Of a stretch of DNA of 64,000 nt, positions 22,750 to 34,322 are shown in pieces. A model generated the notes under the pieces. That model made no database searches and had not been told where the DNA came from. It saw nothing but the letters and a program-made list of their open reading frames with translations. Position 1 is the stretch's first letter, and the number at the start of each line of letters is the position of its first letter. Source of the stretch: Kappaphycus alvarezii (taxonomy: Eukaryota; Rhodophyta; Florideophyceae; Gigartinales; Solieriaceae); NCBI GenBank assembly GCA_002205965.3, contig NADL03000462.1:1249001-1313000 (forward strand). The letters are read 5' to 3'. The position numbers and the translations under genes were made by a program.

Positions 22750-25700
22750 GTGCTGAATTGTAAGGGGAACATTGATTTGAACCAGTCCAAATGCACCTGT
22801 GCAGATGAAAATCGGATTGGATGTGAACAAATGATAGTACCGTACAGTGGGTGAGCGTGTTGAAAGTAGATGTTTGTGGCATTACCTGTGAGATGCCGCC
22901 CCATGGTGGCCATGATCAGGATTTGTAATGTCGAGTACCATTGTATAATTTGAATTGAGGCTGCAATATGTGTGCATTCTATTAAGATGTCATTATCAGG
23001 CCGGCAGTACTGCACGTCCACGTAATAATCAAATAAAAAATATAAAAACAATTTTTGGTGCCCTACGGACAATGGCGACGCTTACCAAAGTAACGTACTA
23101 AATTACAAAAGAACTACGTAGGGCAAGGATATAGCATTCCCTGGAGAACGTTCCGGGCTTAAAAACCGGAGGACAATTATATCGTCGCGGCGTCGAAGGA
23201 ATAACCACCCTATCTACCTATGTAAACGTCTCTTTGCCATCAAGGAGCTTTGCAAACGCATCGCAGCGTGCCCAAAGAGAAAGAGAAAAGCAAAAGCTAT
23301 TTAAACCTTGTCTTTGTGTGTTTTTTTTCATTATCCGACAGGATCCCGTCACTCGAGGAGAAAACCTGCGCACCGCGCATTGTAGTACACTAGGGAAATA
23401 ATCTTACACCTGAATCACTTTCATGTCTCGGGTAAATTAGTAGAATAGTTCTTTTCTTCCGTGCAACGTCTCATTCCCATACTTCTGCCAGGGGAGAATA
23501 AGACTATTCTCAAAGTGATACAACAAGGGTCTCACGTATCAGAGAAAAAGATGATATTACATATTTCTAAGGAATTCCAAGTAATTCAAGAAAATACTAT
23601 ATGATAAATATGTCTTGCTCGAGGTATCAAAAATGACAGGATGGCTTCACAAAGATTACACACTTACGGATACAGCAAAAGCTTATAATCGGTCAATCCA
23701 TCAAAAGAAACCCCTGGCAATTTATAATCCTGAAACAAGCCCAAAACAGCTCTAAAGGGTAAAATTAAAAGGAAAGGCGCAATATGCATGGCTAGCCAGG
23801 AAATTCATTGCAAGTCGGGCACAAAAAACGTAAAATACTTGGAACCCTGAATACGTAGTATTTCCAGAATTATACCTACTAAAGGTATCAGGAATCAGTC
23901 TGCATTTTCAATAATCAAGGTACTTCTGTAGTGGAAAATTAACACTTGTTTAGCAAAATTTAGCTGCTATAAATGAAACCCAAAACACAAGAATGAGCAC
24001 GCTCCGCCTACTTGAACATATTTAAGAAAAGCGATGCAATTATTTTAGGTTTCTGAACTTCCACTTTAATTTCTGCTTTCGTAAAAAGCCTAGTAACTAT
24101 TTAATCTTCACTAAGTTTAGCATTAACCTCATGAGCCAACATTTTCAAATCCAAAGTGACTTGTTGCCGAAGGAAAGTGTTCACAGCATCATTTATCGTA
24201 TATTCATGCCAATACCATGTATTTTACCGCCCCATAGCTCAAATAACTCTGCTAATGAACACAGTATTTTGGGATCTCAGAATTGATTCGCGATTCTGTG
24301 AGCACCAAAAAGTGCAATAGTCCTGAGTTTTCCATTAAAAACGCTACCTCTGCATCTCGAAGCAATTTGTGCTTATTTCATGATATTAAGGAGAGCTAGA
24401 AGTATTCTTGTGACGAAGGTCGGCGGAACGGTAACATTAGTCAATTGTGCTAATTTTCTTGCCTGCTAGTTGCTTTCTTGAAGCAAGTCTGAGTCTCAAC
24501 TGAGTCATTCCAGTGCTAATGTAGTGAAATTATTCAAGCTCTCCGTCGATGCGACCTCTTGAGTAGATGGAAATTTTCTTTAGATAGACTCATGGCTGTA
24601 GTTCGTGATGATTGTTCCCATCTCCGATCTGAAATCCTCGTTTTTTAAAGTTTCACAACTAGTTGAGAACGACCTATCACTTTTCTTGCCCTTTTGCTGG
24701 TTCCAACGTCAAAAGAGCGGGAACTGTCCAAGTAAATTTTTCGATCGCCTTGCTTCTCGACTTACATAGAGCAAGCAGAAGCCTGAATGATCCGCACCGT
24801 CCCTAACCTGTCAGGAGGCCAAAACAATTGCGCATGGGGATCAGGAAAGTTCCTTCTTACTCTAACAAGTACAGTATATATATGTTAAGGAATGAGTTTT
24901 TGTTCTCAAATATCGCCCATGAATGGAACCCAATAGAAACGTAAATGATAAAGATTATGCGAAAACGTGCGATGGGATTGAGAGATTGAACGAAAGTAAA
25001 GTAAGTTGGTAGCAAAAATAAGTGTTAAGTAAAAACCTTCCCTTTTGGAGACTGATAATATCCTAATTATGTTTCATTTCCAAATCGTTAATGTGCGAAC
25101 TAGTGCTGCTGTACATATTGGGTTAAATTGAAATTATGTGCCACTATCTCAGAAGTAATTATCGTCATTAATTTCTGGGAGTCATGATTTATGTTTAGCG
25201 TTTCATCTTTCTTTCTCGCAGATATATATAATTCATTCTTCTTTTTGCGATTATCATTTATACTAATCTATCTGGGTACAAAATTTTACAATTTCTCTTT
25301 CACGCTGTGTCCACATGGTTAAACAGGACCAGTTTCCTTGAACTTGTGCAAGTTCTTCTAAGGAATGTTCAATGACAGAATTTGGGCCCCTTTTCATACG
25401 CAAAATATCCATTTTTCATATTTTCGTTTCCATCTGGAACAAGTAAAAACTAGATGCTCATATCGTTACGGAATTTTTCCAAGAATAGGATGATTCTGGC
25501 TGTCTTTCTAGTTTTAGAAGAGACTGACCGGCTGCAATATATTGAAAAAGTAATCTTAACTTCAATTGAGAACACTTTTAAGCGCTTTCAGTACCCCAAA
25601 GCGGCAATTATGCGATATCTGCGCGTTTATTGATGCTTTGCTAAATGAAAAAAAGGTATACGCCTGTTTTGTCGTAAAGAAAGAGAATTCAATTTTTGTT

Positions 25701-26600
25701 TTCAATAAACAATCGTTTTACACTGAGGCGCGAAAAACCCTACTTATATTAGTTAAGACTCGAACTAGAGTATTTTGACGACTTTCTCATAGAGTTTGGT
25801 TATTTTCTGAATTTGCGAGATCGCCTGACTCATTCGGGAGCGCAAGGTTTTTTCTTCCTTCCCAATATTACAAAAATAACCATTAAAGACATACTGCTCA
25901 TTAACCGAATGCTCGGATCACCATATTTTTCGTCAGTATTTCGCTTCTAAATAGTTGATCAACAGCATTTAATCTTCTGCGGTCCACTTGTATAAATACA
26001 TATACTCCAGTCTTTTTTGTATCCTTTCCTATTCTTGCCGGAATCCCTTTCGTCCGACAATCGCTTCTGCTGCTGGTTTTCCTTTTGAGAGTAGATTTCG
26101 CGAACAAAGCCTGTTTGGAAGCTAAATTTATGGATTTGAGACGGGTACTGCTCGACACTGTAGCCATCGAACTGGGGCTCCACAGATCATATCCTCTTAA
26201 ACAATCCCTAATGAATTGGTATTCTGTAACTTCTATTCTACCGGAAAGTTTTAGAACTTCGCTTTCTTTGTTTACTCTACGAATGAGAAGGGATCTAGTG
26301 AGCGACAGCGGCCAATCCTTTTCCTATCGCAGGTCATCTATATGATATTGTGTCTAGTATCTATACTCTATACATTTTGGCCTTGTCTTCATACAAAGCA
26401 CAGTGTGTTCTCATATGAATCCAAATCTCATTTTCGTACAAGTATTCACAATAACTGAGGCGATTTTAAAATATGTTCAGACCGAAATATTAATCGAAAG
26501 ATGTTTTAGAAACGAATAATTAAAGAAAACAATCGCTCAGTAGCTTTAAATTCTATCTCACTTTAGCTAAAGCATTCATCATAGTACTGAAAGGGTAAAA
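22750..26600. other. Mostly AT-rich, no gene recognised
   Basis: A minus-strand frame at 22743-23072 (about 109 codons) has no motif. From about 23.5 kb the sequence is AT-rich with only short frames. The segment 23090-23420 has a different composition and contains CTATTTAAACC, which could be part of a solo LTR or a promoter, but no partner copy is present to prove it. Confidence 0.4.
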
Positions 26601-26801
26601 TGTGGCGTATTGCCCTTAAGTCAAAGGTTATTGCGTTTCTAAAATTAGGTCGCTCTCTGCCCAGCGTTAAAATTTCCAGAAAGTTTATTTTGATCGAGAT
26701 TCACTACTGTTCGAAGTATACGGTAGCACAGAACAGCAGGAACCCATTTTATTTGGTTAACTGTAATGTATCGGCCTGCCAGCATTGCCGTGCTTGTGAA
26801 T

Positions 26802-26831
26802 GTCAGTCGCCGGTGTCGGCCGGCGATTGAC
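26802..26831 (+). repeat. GC-rich hairpin, 12-bp stem
   Basis: GTCAGTCGCCGG (26802-26813) pairs with CCGGCGATTGAC (26820-26831) across the 6-nt loop TGTCGG, with one G-T wobble. It lies in a GC-rich patch (26.75-27.05 kb) after AT-rich DNA. Function is unknown. Confidence 0.6.
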
Positions 26832-27430
26832 AACCTACCGCGTGGGTCAATACTGTATTTTAATGACAGTGCAGGTCCCCCGAAAGAAGCCGGGAAGGGG
26901 AGAAGTCAAAGAGAAGTATTGCAGCGAAGAGTAATCAAGACCGTTGCTCTGCTAGGACGTCCGTCTCGGCCCTGCTCATACATAAACCTTCCTTGTAACC
27001 TCTCTCTCTTGCTCGACCATATCCCCGACGATTGCCGCCGGGCTTGAGTAAAGAGCCAAACGTTAGCGTCCCATGACAATTTTTACCAAAAAAATTGCCC
27101 TAAACTTTGTTCTCATATGAACACATTTAGAGGACAATATAATCATCTTTACTTCATGTATTATAAGAGGCGTACAAGCCTAGCTGACAGTGGAGGACAA
27201 TGGTCCTACCGTATAGACAGTAGATTAACTGTGAATCCGCCCACATCTTCCTTACATTAAAAGAACCCAAACACCTCTAGCACACCTCGGCAATTCTTGA
27301 TGCACTCGCATGAACCCCTCCGAGACAGCCTGTCGAGTCCATTTGGCCAATCATATGCTCCAAAAAGCTCTAAAATGTTCATATCCCCACGCACTGTGGC
27401 ATGATTATCCATACATGCTTATAGTGATGT
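26832..27430. other. Intergenic, no gene recognised
   Basis: A plus-strand frame at 26766-27047 has no motif. No repeat or RNA gene was seen. Confidence 0.35.
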
Positions 27431-27690
27431 ACTCTTTGCGGGAAGTACAGTACTACACAATATTTGAATTTGTAGGAGTCACTCCCTGCAGTACAGTACT
27501 TGCTGCTTGCTAAACTACGTAAAAGAAAGAACCGCATGCTGTACAGTACAGTACGCACTGTACAGTGCAATACAGTACCTTACTATTGCACAAATCTTTT
27601 GAAGATTTTACATACTTTTGCCTATAAAGTTTGCGAGATAAAAAACTGTACAGTAGTGAACACAACGCAGACAGTAACTTACCTTACAGC
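27430..27690. repeat. Cluster of CTGTACAG/GTACTGTAC palindromic motifs
   Basis: GTACAGTAC-type words recur, for example GAAGTACAGTACTACACAAT (about 27441), GCAGTACAGTACTTG (about 27488), and the block CTGTACAGTACAGTACGCAC followed by TGTACAGTGCAATACAGTACC (27538-27580), then CTGTACAGTAG (about 27645). The core is self-complementary, so orientation is undefined. Spacing is irregular, unlike a simple tandem satellite. Confidence 0.7.
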
Positions 27691-28164
27691 AGTGCTGACA
27701 CTTTTGACAGACCAATCGCTACTGTAATTTTATTGTTATTTTGATAACGATACCAATGAAACCATACCTTGAGGTACGGTAATAACAGCGGAATTTTGAT
27801 CAGTGAAGCAAATTTGGGACGGTCAGGTAGTTCTCGACGTTGCAGGAAAAGCCGTGTCTCAGGCTTCAAGGGCGTGTCTTAGCCAATGAACTCTTGCTAG
27901 CCTGCATGCGGTAATCTCCCTTTGAAGCGCTTGATGCCAACATGTGTTTGTTGTCTTTTCTTTTATCAAGTCAACCATGCCTTACTGTTAATGGAAAAGT
28001 CGAAATGTTTGATGTTACCATTCACTGCATACTGAATCTTATTTGTTCTTTATTGAAATCGCGGCTAGGTTGCACATATTGTACTGTTATGAAAACGCTG
28101 TAACCCATGCCTTTTATCTCGGCAAGGTATCATACGGTAAAAGAGGTGGTTACCATACCCCAGC

Positions 28165-28325
28165 ACGGTGTACTGTACGGCACTGGACAATACTATTGTA
28201 CTGTACTGTACAGTATATTTACATGTGTACAGCACTGTGCTTTACTTTACACTACTGTACTGTATATCATGCACTGCACAGTACTGTACTGTACAATGTC
28301 ATCCTGTACAATACTGTATAGGAGC
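28165..28325. repeat. Dense array of CTGTAC/GTACAG motifs
   Basis: About 160 bp built almost entirely from TGTAC, ACTGT and ACAGT words, for example TTGTACTGTACTGTACAGTA (from about 28195) and ACAGTACTGTACTGTACAAT (from about 28277). The plus-strand frames open across it are low-complexity artefacts (Tyr/Cys/Thr/Val/Leu runs). The array lies about 0.86 kb upstream of the NIPA start codon. Confidence 0.8.
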
Positions 28326-28329
28326 ACTT

Positions 28330-28880
28330 GTACTTATTCCATGAAAAATAGACGAAAAGGGATGAAAATGAGGCCGAATCCCGAATGCATTAGATTGTCC
28401 AATTAACTTTTTCCACGTGTATACGTGTATATTCCTAAAGTTAAAATATTCCGGTCGTAACTGTTGATTGGCACTGACGAAATGGATTTTTCCTCTTCAT
28501 AGAAATCTTGCTCAAAAGATTGAAAATCGAAATAAAAAAGGAATTTAATACATTATTTAACGAAAAGTGATAGTTTTTGGTTGGCGGTTCATGTTGGTCA
28601 ATGGCACTTGCATGGAGCAGACGCGAAGTGTAACGTATGGGTTTTTGCTGATTGTACAGTATTTTGGTCCTTGGAAGGAGTTTTTTAACAAGTGATACAA
28701 AGTGGTGAATAAGCAAACAGTACTGTTATGGAGGGGTTACCAGGTATCATACAGCAAGCTTCCCGACCAATCCTGCTCTCGTGCAACGTCAACGTTCCTG
28801 AAATCCTCGAAATCCTACCAGATACCGACACAGAATCCTTGCCATAGCAGCACCCGACCAACACAAATTCATCGTCACGA
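28330..28880. other. Intergenic upstream of the NIPA gene
   Basis: No motif-bearing frame was found. ATTGTACAGTATTTTGG at about 28653 carries another copy of the dispersed palindrome. Confidence 0.4.
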
Positions 28881-29188
28881 ATTTGCCTTCTCAAACTCTT
28901 CTTGTTCACACGTCCAATCCTCGCTTCTTCACGGCCCCTTTAGTTCCACCTCCTTTCCCTTTTTTTGCATACACCTCCAACTCCCAACGCAAGCATCATT
29001 GACAACACCCATCACGTCGAACGCACTTTTAACATTCTCTCTCGGCCAAACCACTCCCCGAAATCCTCCCTTTCTCCAATCACCCGATTGGGTGCATCAA
29101 GAGCAATACGCTTCGTCTTGCTCGATATTCCTCTCTTTTCTCCCTGGACCCTTTGCACCGTGCGCGACCGCATCTCCTCTCTCACAAT
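28880..29188 (+). promoter_or_regulatory. Pyrimidine-rich leader/promoter region of the NIPA gene
   Basis: The 300 bp before the ATG at 29189 is strongly C/T/A-rich on the coding strand (for example TTCCACCTCCTTTCCCTTTT near 28946 and CTCTCGGCCAAACC near 29040), as in many compact eukaryotic leaders. No TATA box is evident. A long frame through the region (28702-29259) is not credible coding sequence: it is Ser/Pro/Thr-rich from the composition and overlaps the real start. Confidence 0.35.
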
Positions 29189-30345
29189 ATGTCCTCCGAC
29201 GACGGCGTATCCGTGGGCACCGCGAAGATGATTGGTTTTCTATTGGCTATTTGCGGTAATACCCTCATTGCATGTTCATTGACACTTCAGAAGAGTGCCC
29301 ACAACTCCCTGAACGATTCCGATTCTATCTCCGATGGGGAAACGCAAGCCGCTCAAGATCTCCAGACCTTGAATACAATCCCGACTCCCACCCTTCAACC
29401 TCTTCCGAATCATCCCTCACTCCAACACAGGGCAGCCTTCATTTCCTTCAAAATCCGACATGGTGGATCGGCACTTTCCTCATGGCCGCTGGTGAAGTAG
29501 GCAACTTTGCCGCCTTTGCCTTTGCTCCAGCTTCTCTTGTCGCTCCATTGGGTGCCTGGAGTGTCGTACTTTCCGCTGTTCTAGCCCACGTTTTTTTGCA
29601 TGAGCATGTTTCCAATCGAAACTTGCTTGGCATTGCTCTGTGTGTCACGGGTGCCTTTCTTATTGGCGCCGCAGGTCCTGACGTTTCCGCCGCTGAGGCT
29701 GCTATGGACGCCGACGCTGTTTCACGCTTGCTCATGCGACCGCCTTTCGTCATTTTCATCATTATTACCTTGTCGGCCACGGCAGCGCTCATCTATATTT
29801 CACATCAAACCACTCTCGGTCAGAAATATGTCTTTGTTTATGTGGGTGTGAGTTCTCTTTTGGGTTGTGTCACCGTTGTTTGTGCCAAGGCGTTAAGCAC
29901 GTTTCTGCGTTTGACCATTGAAGGCAATTCGCAGTTTGGCAATTTGCTTCCTTTCGTCCTCGGGGTTGTACTCGCGTGTGCTATCCTCGCCCAGCTGCGG
30001 TATCTCAATATGGCAATGTCACAATTTGGCAACGCCCAAGTGATTCCGGTTTACTACGTGTTGTTCACGACATGTGCTATGTCATCAGGTGTTATCATGT
30101 ACCGTGAGTTTGATCAACTCACGTTGGGCAATGTTCCCTTCTTCCTAGGGCTCTGCTCCACTATGAGCGGGGTCTTCTTCGTCAGCAAGAGCACATGCGC
30201 ACCATCAGAGGCAGACGGAAACTTTGCGGGCAAGACGTTCGCAGGGGGCAGCAAGCGCGAGGTCAACGGCGGTGGCTATGAGCGCATGATTCCACTTTCA
30301 CCAATGTCATCACCACGGAGTCATCCTCAACAACCCTGGCCGTGA
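29189..30345 (+). CDS. NIPA-type magnesium transporter family protein (DUF803)
   Basis: Multi-spanning membrane protein of the NIPA family, members of which carry Mg2+ and related divalent cations across plasma or endosomal membranes. The ATG at 29189 opens the conserved first helix (MIGFLLAICGNTLIACSLTL, ending LQKSAHN). The next conserved block, WWIGTFLMAAGEVGNFAAFA then FAPASLVAPLGAWSV (29461-29570), is the family signature, followed by HVFLHEHV, LGIALCVTGAFLIGAAGPD and further helices to about 30190, then a hydrophilic Gly/Ser/Pro-rich tail. The first helix and the WW block are in different frames. The switch lies in the variable linker 29300-29430. One GT-AG intron that would fix the frame is 29295-29365 (71 nt), but its donor (A/GTGCCC) is weak and it would remove family-like residues, so a single-base deletion or sequence error is an alternative. 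The GC-rich coding bias differs sharply from the flanks. Convergent with the UPF0014 gene. Confidence 0.9.
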
Positions 30346-30651
30346 TATAGTCCACCTGGAACTCTCTCATTCCTTTTCCAGAATGAAGAGACCCAGGTAC
30401 GGGCGGTCTAGAGCTTAAGGTCTATTGCACGGTAGTCACCAGCCATGAGATTGTCGAAGGCGCTGAAAGTCACATCACGGTCGGTTTTACTCGTGTTTTT
30501 GAAATGTTGAGCTGCTAATCATGGCAGTACGACAGAGTTGCACTGGGGTATGGTTATTCTCCCAAAGGGTCGCGGACTAACCATTTAAAGGGGAGGAATA
30601 TGATTCCAGTCATTCAGCTGAGGCTGTGGCTGAATAGGATATTGTATTTAC
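30346..30651. other. Intergenic between convergent genes
   Basis: The 306 bp between the two stop codons must hold both 3' ends. No canonical AATAAA is seen on the plus strand, nor TTTATT for the minus strand. A purine-rich stretch, AAAGGGGAGGAATATG, lies at about 30588. Confidence 0.4.
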
Positions 30652-32024
30652 TTATTGTAATCGGCGCTTGCCATCGATGCCGCCGGTCGACGTTGCTCCG
30701 TACTCGTGGAGAGCATTCCCATTTTTCGCTAGCGGGATGTTGTTACCGGGAGAGGTACTCGCTATGGAGTCTTGTACAGAATCTTGTATCGATCTTGATT
30801 GATTTTGGGCGGCCCGTCGCCACCCAATCATACTGGAAGTGAGGTATCGAGCTGTTTTAACTATGGACTCGAGGCGATTGACTTTGTCCCTCGGGTATAA
30901 TTTCTCTGCGCGAACCCTGTGTTGAGCATCTATCAAGGCGTAAACAGTTAAGATTGACGCTGTTAATGTGGCAACCGTGGCGGTTCCAGAGGATACATAC
31001 ATTATGACCAGTTGGTATTTTGCAGCTAGGCCCGGTGGTGTCCCACCGATCAGCTGCAGGTTGACAAAAATTTATCATGGTTGGCACGAAGAGAGTTAGT
31101 CAGACGATGGCTGAAGGTTTTCCTCAGGGGTGGGAAGAGAAAACCTTGTGGATATTAAGTAGTATCGTGGGCTAAGAAGAGGAGAGAATAAAGAAAAGCT
31201 TTTGCGCTAGTTTGAGAGACTTACCTGTCCAGTCATCATACCTGGATTGTGATAACAAGGCACAAAAGACGATCAAGTTTGTTGTCAGAAGCCTGTGGAA
31301 ATGGGGCGGAAACTGGTGGAGAGTGACAAGCAGCGGTCGGGTGCGAATTGTTCAAGGATGCAGGTTGCAGACATGCGTCTGGATGGAACTAACCTGGAAT
31401 ACTCACTAATCCTGTTACACTCATAGTGTTGAGGGTGGGTGTCAACCCAAGAATCACACTGGATCTAACGATTTCGTATGAGGCCTCCCACCTCGACGCT
31501 CCCAGCGAGAGTAGAATCTCAATATTGGCCTTTCGCTCAGCAAACTCAGTGACAAGGTTGGAAATGGCGACACTAACTGCAGACATGGCTTGCCCCGTTA
31601 TCATACCAGTAATTGGAATAGCATACTGCGCCTCCAAACCGGTTCTCAAAACGACAACAAAACAGAAGGAACCGAATATGAAGACGGTGGTAGTAATGGA
31701 AACAAAACAAACGGTGACCATTGCGTCAAACATGAAAGGAGGGCGGACGGCAGCTTCCACCGCGGCGACAAACATCATGAGGGCGATGTACGCAAGGACG
31801 ATAAGAGGTTTGTCGTAAATGAGGATCGGAACAAGGATGAGGCCTAGGAGAGCGAGTTGAATGACACATCGAATTGCAGCGACGGCAAGACGGCGTTCGA
31901 CATCAAGTTTGAGACGTTGGCTGGCGAGGAAAACGACAACAATGCAGAGGACAAGGGTAAGGAGTTGCAGGTTGGAGACGATGACAACTCCGTTGCGGGC
32001 GAGCTGTTGAGGCGGAGAGGTCAT
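30652..32024 (-). CDS. UPF0014 family membrane protein (FetB/ALS3-like), three exons
   Basis: Integral membrane protein of UPF0014, the permease half of ABC-type systems such as bacterial FetB (iron efflux) and plant ALS3/STAR2 (aluminium tolerance). Exons read on the minus strand: 32024-31394, 31241-31225 (17 nt) and 31053-30652, giving 349 residues with the ATG at 32024. The open frame extends upstream without an in-frame ATG. Exon 1 carries several helices and the motifs RRLAVAAIRCVIQLALLGLI, PITGMITGQAMSAVSVA, EILLSLGASRWEA and LGLTPTLNTMSVTGLVSIPG. Exon 2 supplies MMTGQ and exon 3 LIGGTPPGLAAKYQLVIMYV and a last helix, so the spliced product restores the conserved PGMMTGQ(I/L)xGG signature. 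Introns are 152 nt (donor GTTAGT, acceptor CAG with GTATGA following) and 171 nt (donor GTAAGT, acceptor CTGCAG). The C-terminal ~90 residues are hydrophilic and family-atypical. The partner nucleotide-binding protein is not in the window. Confidence 0.9.
31225..31241 (-). other. 17-nt microexon of the UPF0014 gene
   Basis: Read on the minus strand the exon is GTATGATGACTGGACAG, preceded by CCAG and followed by GTAAGT. It joins a one-base overhang from exon 1 and ends in phase 0. It encodes the MMTGQ core of the family signature, so omission would both delete a conserved motif and shift the frame. Confidence 0.85.
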
Positions 32025-33904
32025 TGCGCTAATGTGAGGTGTTGTCACAGGTGGGATGTGCAAAAAAAAGAGGTAGAGGGGTGCGGTGGGAGAGGAAGCA
32101 GGTTTGCCATGAGTTGAAAACAAGGGTTAAGGTGATGTTACACTAGGTGGAGATGTTCAGATTGACCTGACAAACAATTCCTCCAGAATTTGGTGCATCC
32201 AAATTAGCTGCAAAGCGATCGCTGCAGGGCGATGAGGGCGGAACGGTGGCCATAGGTCGAGGGTCAGTCAAAGGAGATCAGGACAATTATCAGTTCCACA
32301 TCCGATGATTGCCACTAATTGCATCAGTAGCATCTTTATCCATTGTGATGTGGGGAAAGTGTTCTTGGCCTATAGCATGATAAGTAATGCTGTCCAGCAA
32401 CTACTGTATTGGTCAACACACCTTTCGATACTGACTTAGCACTGGTAACTCATCTTCGAAAGCGCGGAGAATTTTCTCTTGGAATTCCATCCTGTTTTGT
32501 TCTTGACAATGATGAGTGCTATCTATAATTAGCATAGTTTGGTTTGTCGTTGAGGCGAAGTTTCTTTCCTGAGATTCCATGAGGGTGATGCCAGCTCTGC
32601 AGCTGTACCCTACAGCAGGCACTATACCAACGAAGCTTCATAACTTTGTAATTGCCAACAGACAGCAAGGGGGGTTACGTGAGTTTCTATTGTCAAGGAT
32701 CAATGGTACAGTAGATCGAGTTAGGCAAGAGATTACGGAGACGTTGCCTACTTTGCGTGGCGACTGATTTACCCGGAAAACGAAAGTTCGCTGGGACCAA
32801 CTCTCTGTGGCATTAAGATTCGCCCAAAACTCCTTTCAGCAGACAACTGGCGTTATTTTGGACGAGTCTCGCTGCATGATGAGAGAACAGTGTTTGCCGC
32901 GCCTCACTCGCAACGCCTGTTGCAACCCGGTTTGCGCAGTCTCGGGGAGTCGGGTGCCAGCCTCCAGCGTGGAGCGTGGAAGTGCAAACGGGCGATCCCC
33001 AGCACCCGTTGAACGTGACAATTCGCCAAAGCGAGTGTGCTTTACAAGTCGAGCATGGGTAAGTGGGCACGATTCATTGCAAGTGGTGCAACGGTTGGGA
33101 CGCATGAGTTTGTCATGAATTTGCGTTTAATGCATGATTTTGGATCAACTGAACAAATAACGGAGCATTTCTACCAACAAAGTCCAACCGAACAAGATCC
33201 TCCGCATGCATTACAGTATTTCTCTGGCAAGATTACCCTGACAACATAGCCCACTAGGAGGCCTTTATTAGTCAGGAGTTTTAAATAAATGTTCACCACA
33301 CCAACTGAAAAGTAGCTGGTAGCCCGGTCAACAAGCTGGTGGACAGCAGTGTCAGCGGTGTGCCTCACGCTTGCTAGGAGTACAATACAGTACTGTTGTG
33401 TTAGATTTTATTGGTCCACTCATTTAGGACACAAGTGTTGTACGCTGTCGCACCGGCGCCTCGTCGGGTTTCTCCCAATCCGTGCAATGCTAGATTTTTG
33501 CCACTACCGTACTTATACCGGGGCATTAGTTCCCCTGAGTAAAGAGATAACCGAGGGATCATTAACTGCATTTTATCAAGACACGAACCACCGTTCAGTT
33601 GCGAGCTGCAGTCACCCTTCGTGTCCCACCTTTTCAGTTGTTGTCTACAACAACTGTACTGGACAACAAGCATTTTGGCCTCATGCTGAGCAACCGCATA
33701 CTGTACAGTATGATGGCAAAACGCTTAGAGTAACAGGTGACAGGACGTAGAGACCTCATTCTCTGACAGTCCTATGGGAGGAGCTCTCGATCTCCGCCTG
33801 CAGCGTTGAAATAAAGCCCTGAGCGCAATTGAGAGCCCGATTCCCCACCCTTGTCTATATCGATTGACAACAATGCAAAGCGTCGCCTCCCTTCGGGCTG
33901 CAAA
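32025..33904. other. Intergenic, no gene confidently recognised
   Basis: Small overlapping frames occur at 32413-32622 (minus), 32579-32767 (plus), 32807-33118 (plus) and 33349-33750 (plus), all without a motif. The 32.75-33.1 kb part is GC-richer. CTGTACAG-type words lie at about 33380 and 33700. It may include degraded repeat sequence and the UPF0014 promoter. Confidence 0.35.
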
Positions 33905-34322
33905 TACAGAAAAATGTACGTACATGCGTCTTGCACGCATCCTACGCTATGCAGTAGTCCTTGCCCCTGGACCATTTTGAGAGGTATTAATTCTACTTTA
34001 TCTATACAGTAGATATTCCATTGATATTTCTATCTATTTCAAGTCTATCTAGGCCAAAGAATCTATAAATATTTACTACAGTAGATATTTAAGGATACTC
34101 TAGATAGATTTTTGTCCCAGTAGATACAGTACAACTTCCCGCGCATGCTAGGGCTAATCGATAGTGCCGGGATTTTTTATAAGTAGTTCGACTGTCGCAC
34201 TCCGATGAGCAAAGGGAGCAAACAATTCATCGATCTTCAACTCAGATCCAGCTGGCAAAAACACTTCTGATTTCTTCAGAGTCGCCCACAAGCGCCACTC
34301 TGCTTTTTTGCCTTATAATTCA
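33905..34322 (+). repeat. 5' LTR of the copia element
   Basis: It matches 40206-40618 over its full length, about 85% identity by eye. Shared words include GATATTTCTATCTATTT, GCGCATGCTAGGGCTAAT, GATGAGCAAAGGGAGCAA and TCAGAGTCGCCC. A TATA-like TATAAG lies at 34178-34183 after TGCCGGGATTTTTT. The 5' boundary is set by loss of similarity upstream of TACAGAAAAAT, and the end is placed at AATTCA. It does not start with canonical TG, so edges may be off by about 10-20 bp. Confidence 0.85.

Noticed and set aside
22743..23072. 109-codon minus-strand frame as a gene
   Set aside because: No motif, no splice context, and composition like surrounding DNA.
28043..28406. Two overlapping plus-strand frames rich in Tyr, Cys, Thr, Val and Leu
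   Set aside because: Translation of the CTGTAC/GTACAG array. It has no independent coding evidence.
28702..29259. 185-codon plus-strand frame ahead of the NIPA gene
   Set aside because: It is Ser/Pro/Thr-rich from pyrimidine-rich leader DNA, lacks motifs and overlaps the NIPA start in another frame.
29448..30032. Minus-strand frames opposite the NIPA gene
   Set aside because: Antisense shadows of a recognised gene.
31426..32117. Plus-strand frames opposite the UPF0014 gene
   Set aside because: Antisense shadows of exon 1, which has the clear family signature.
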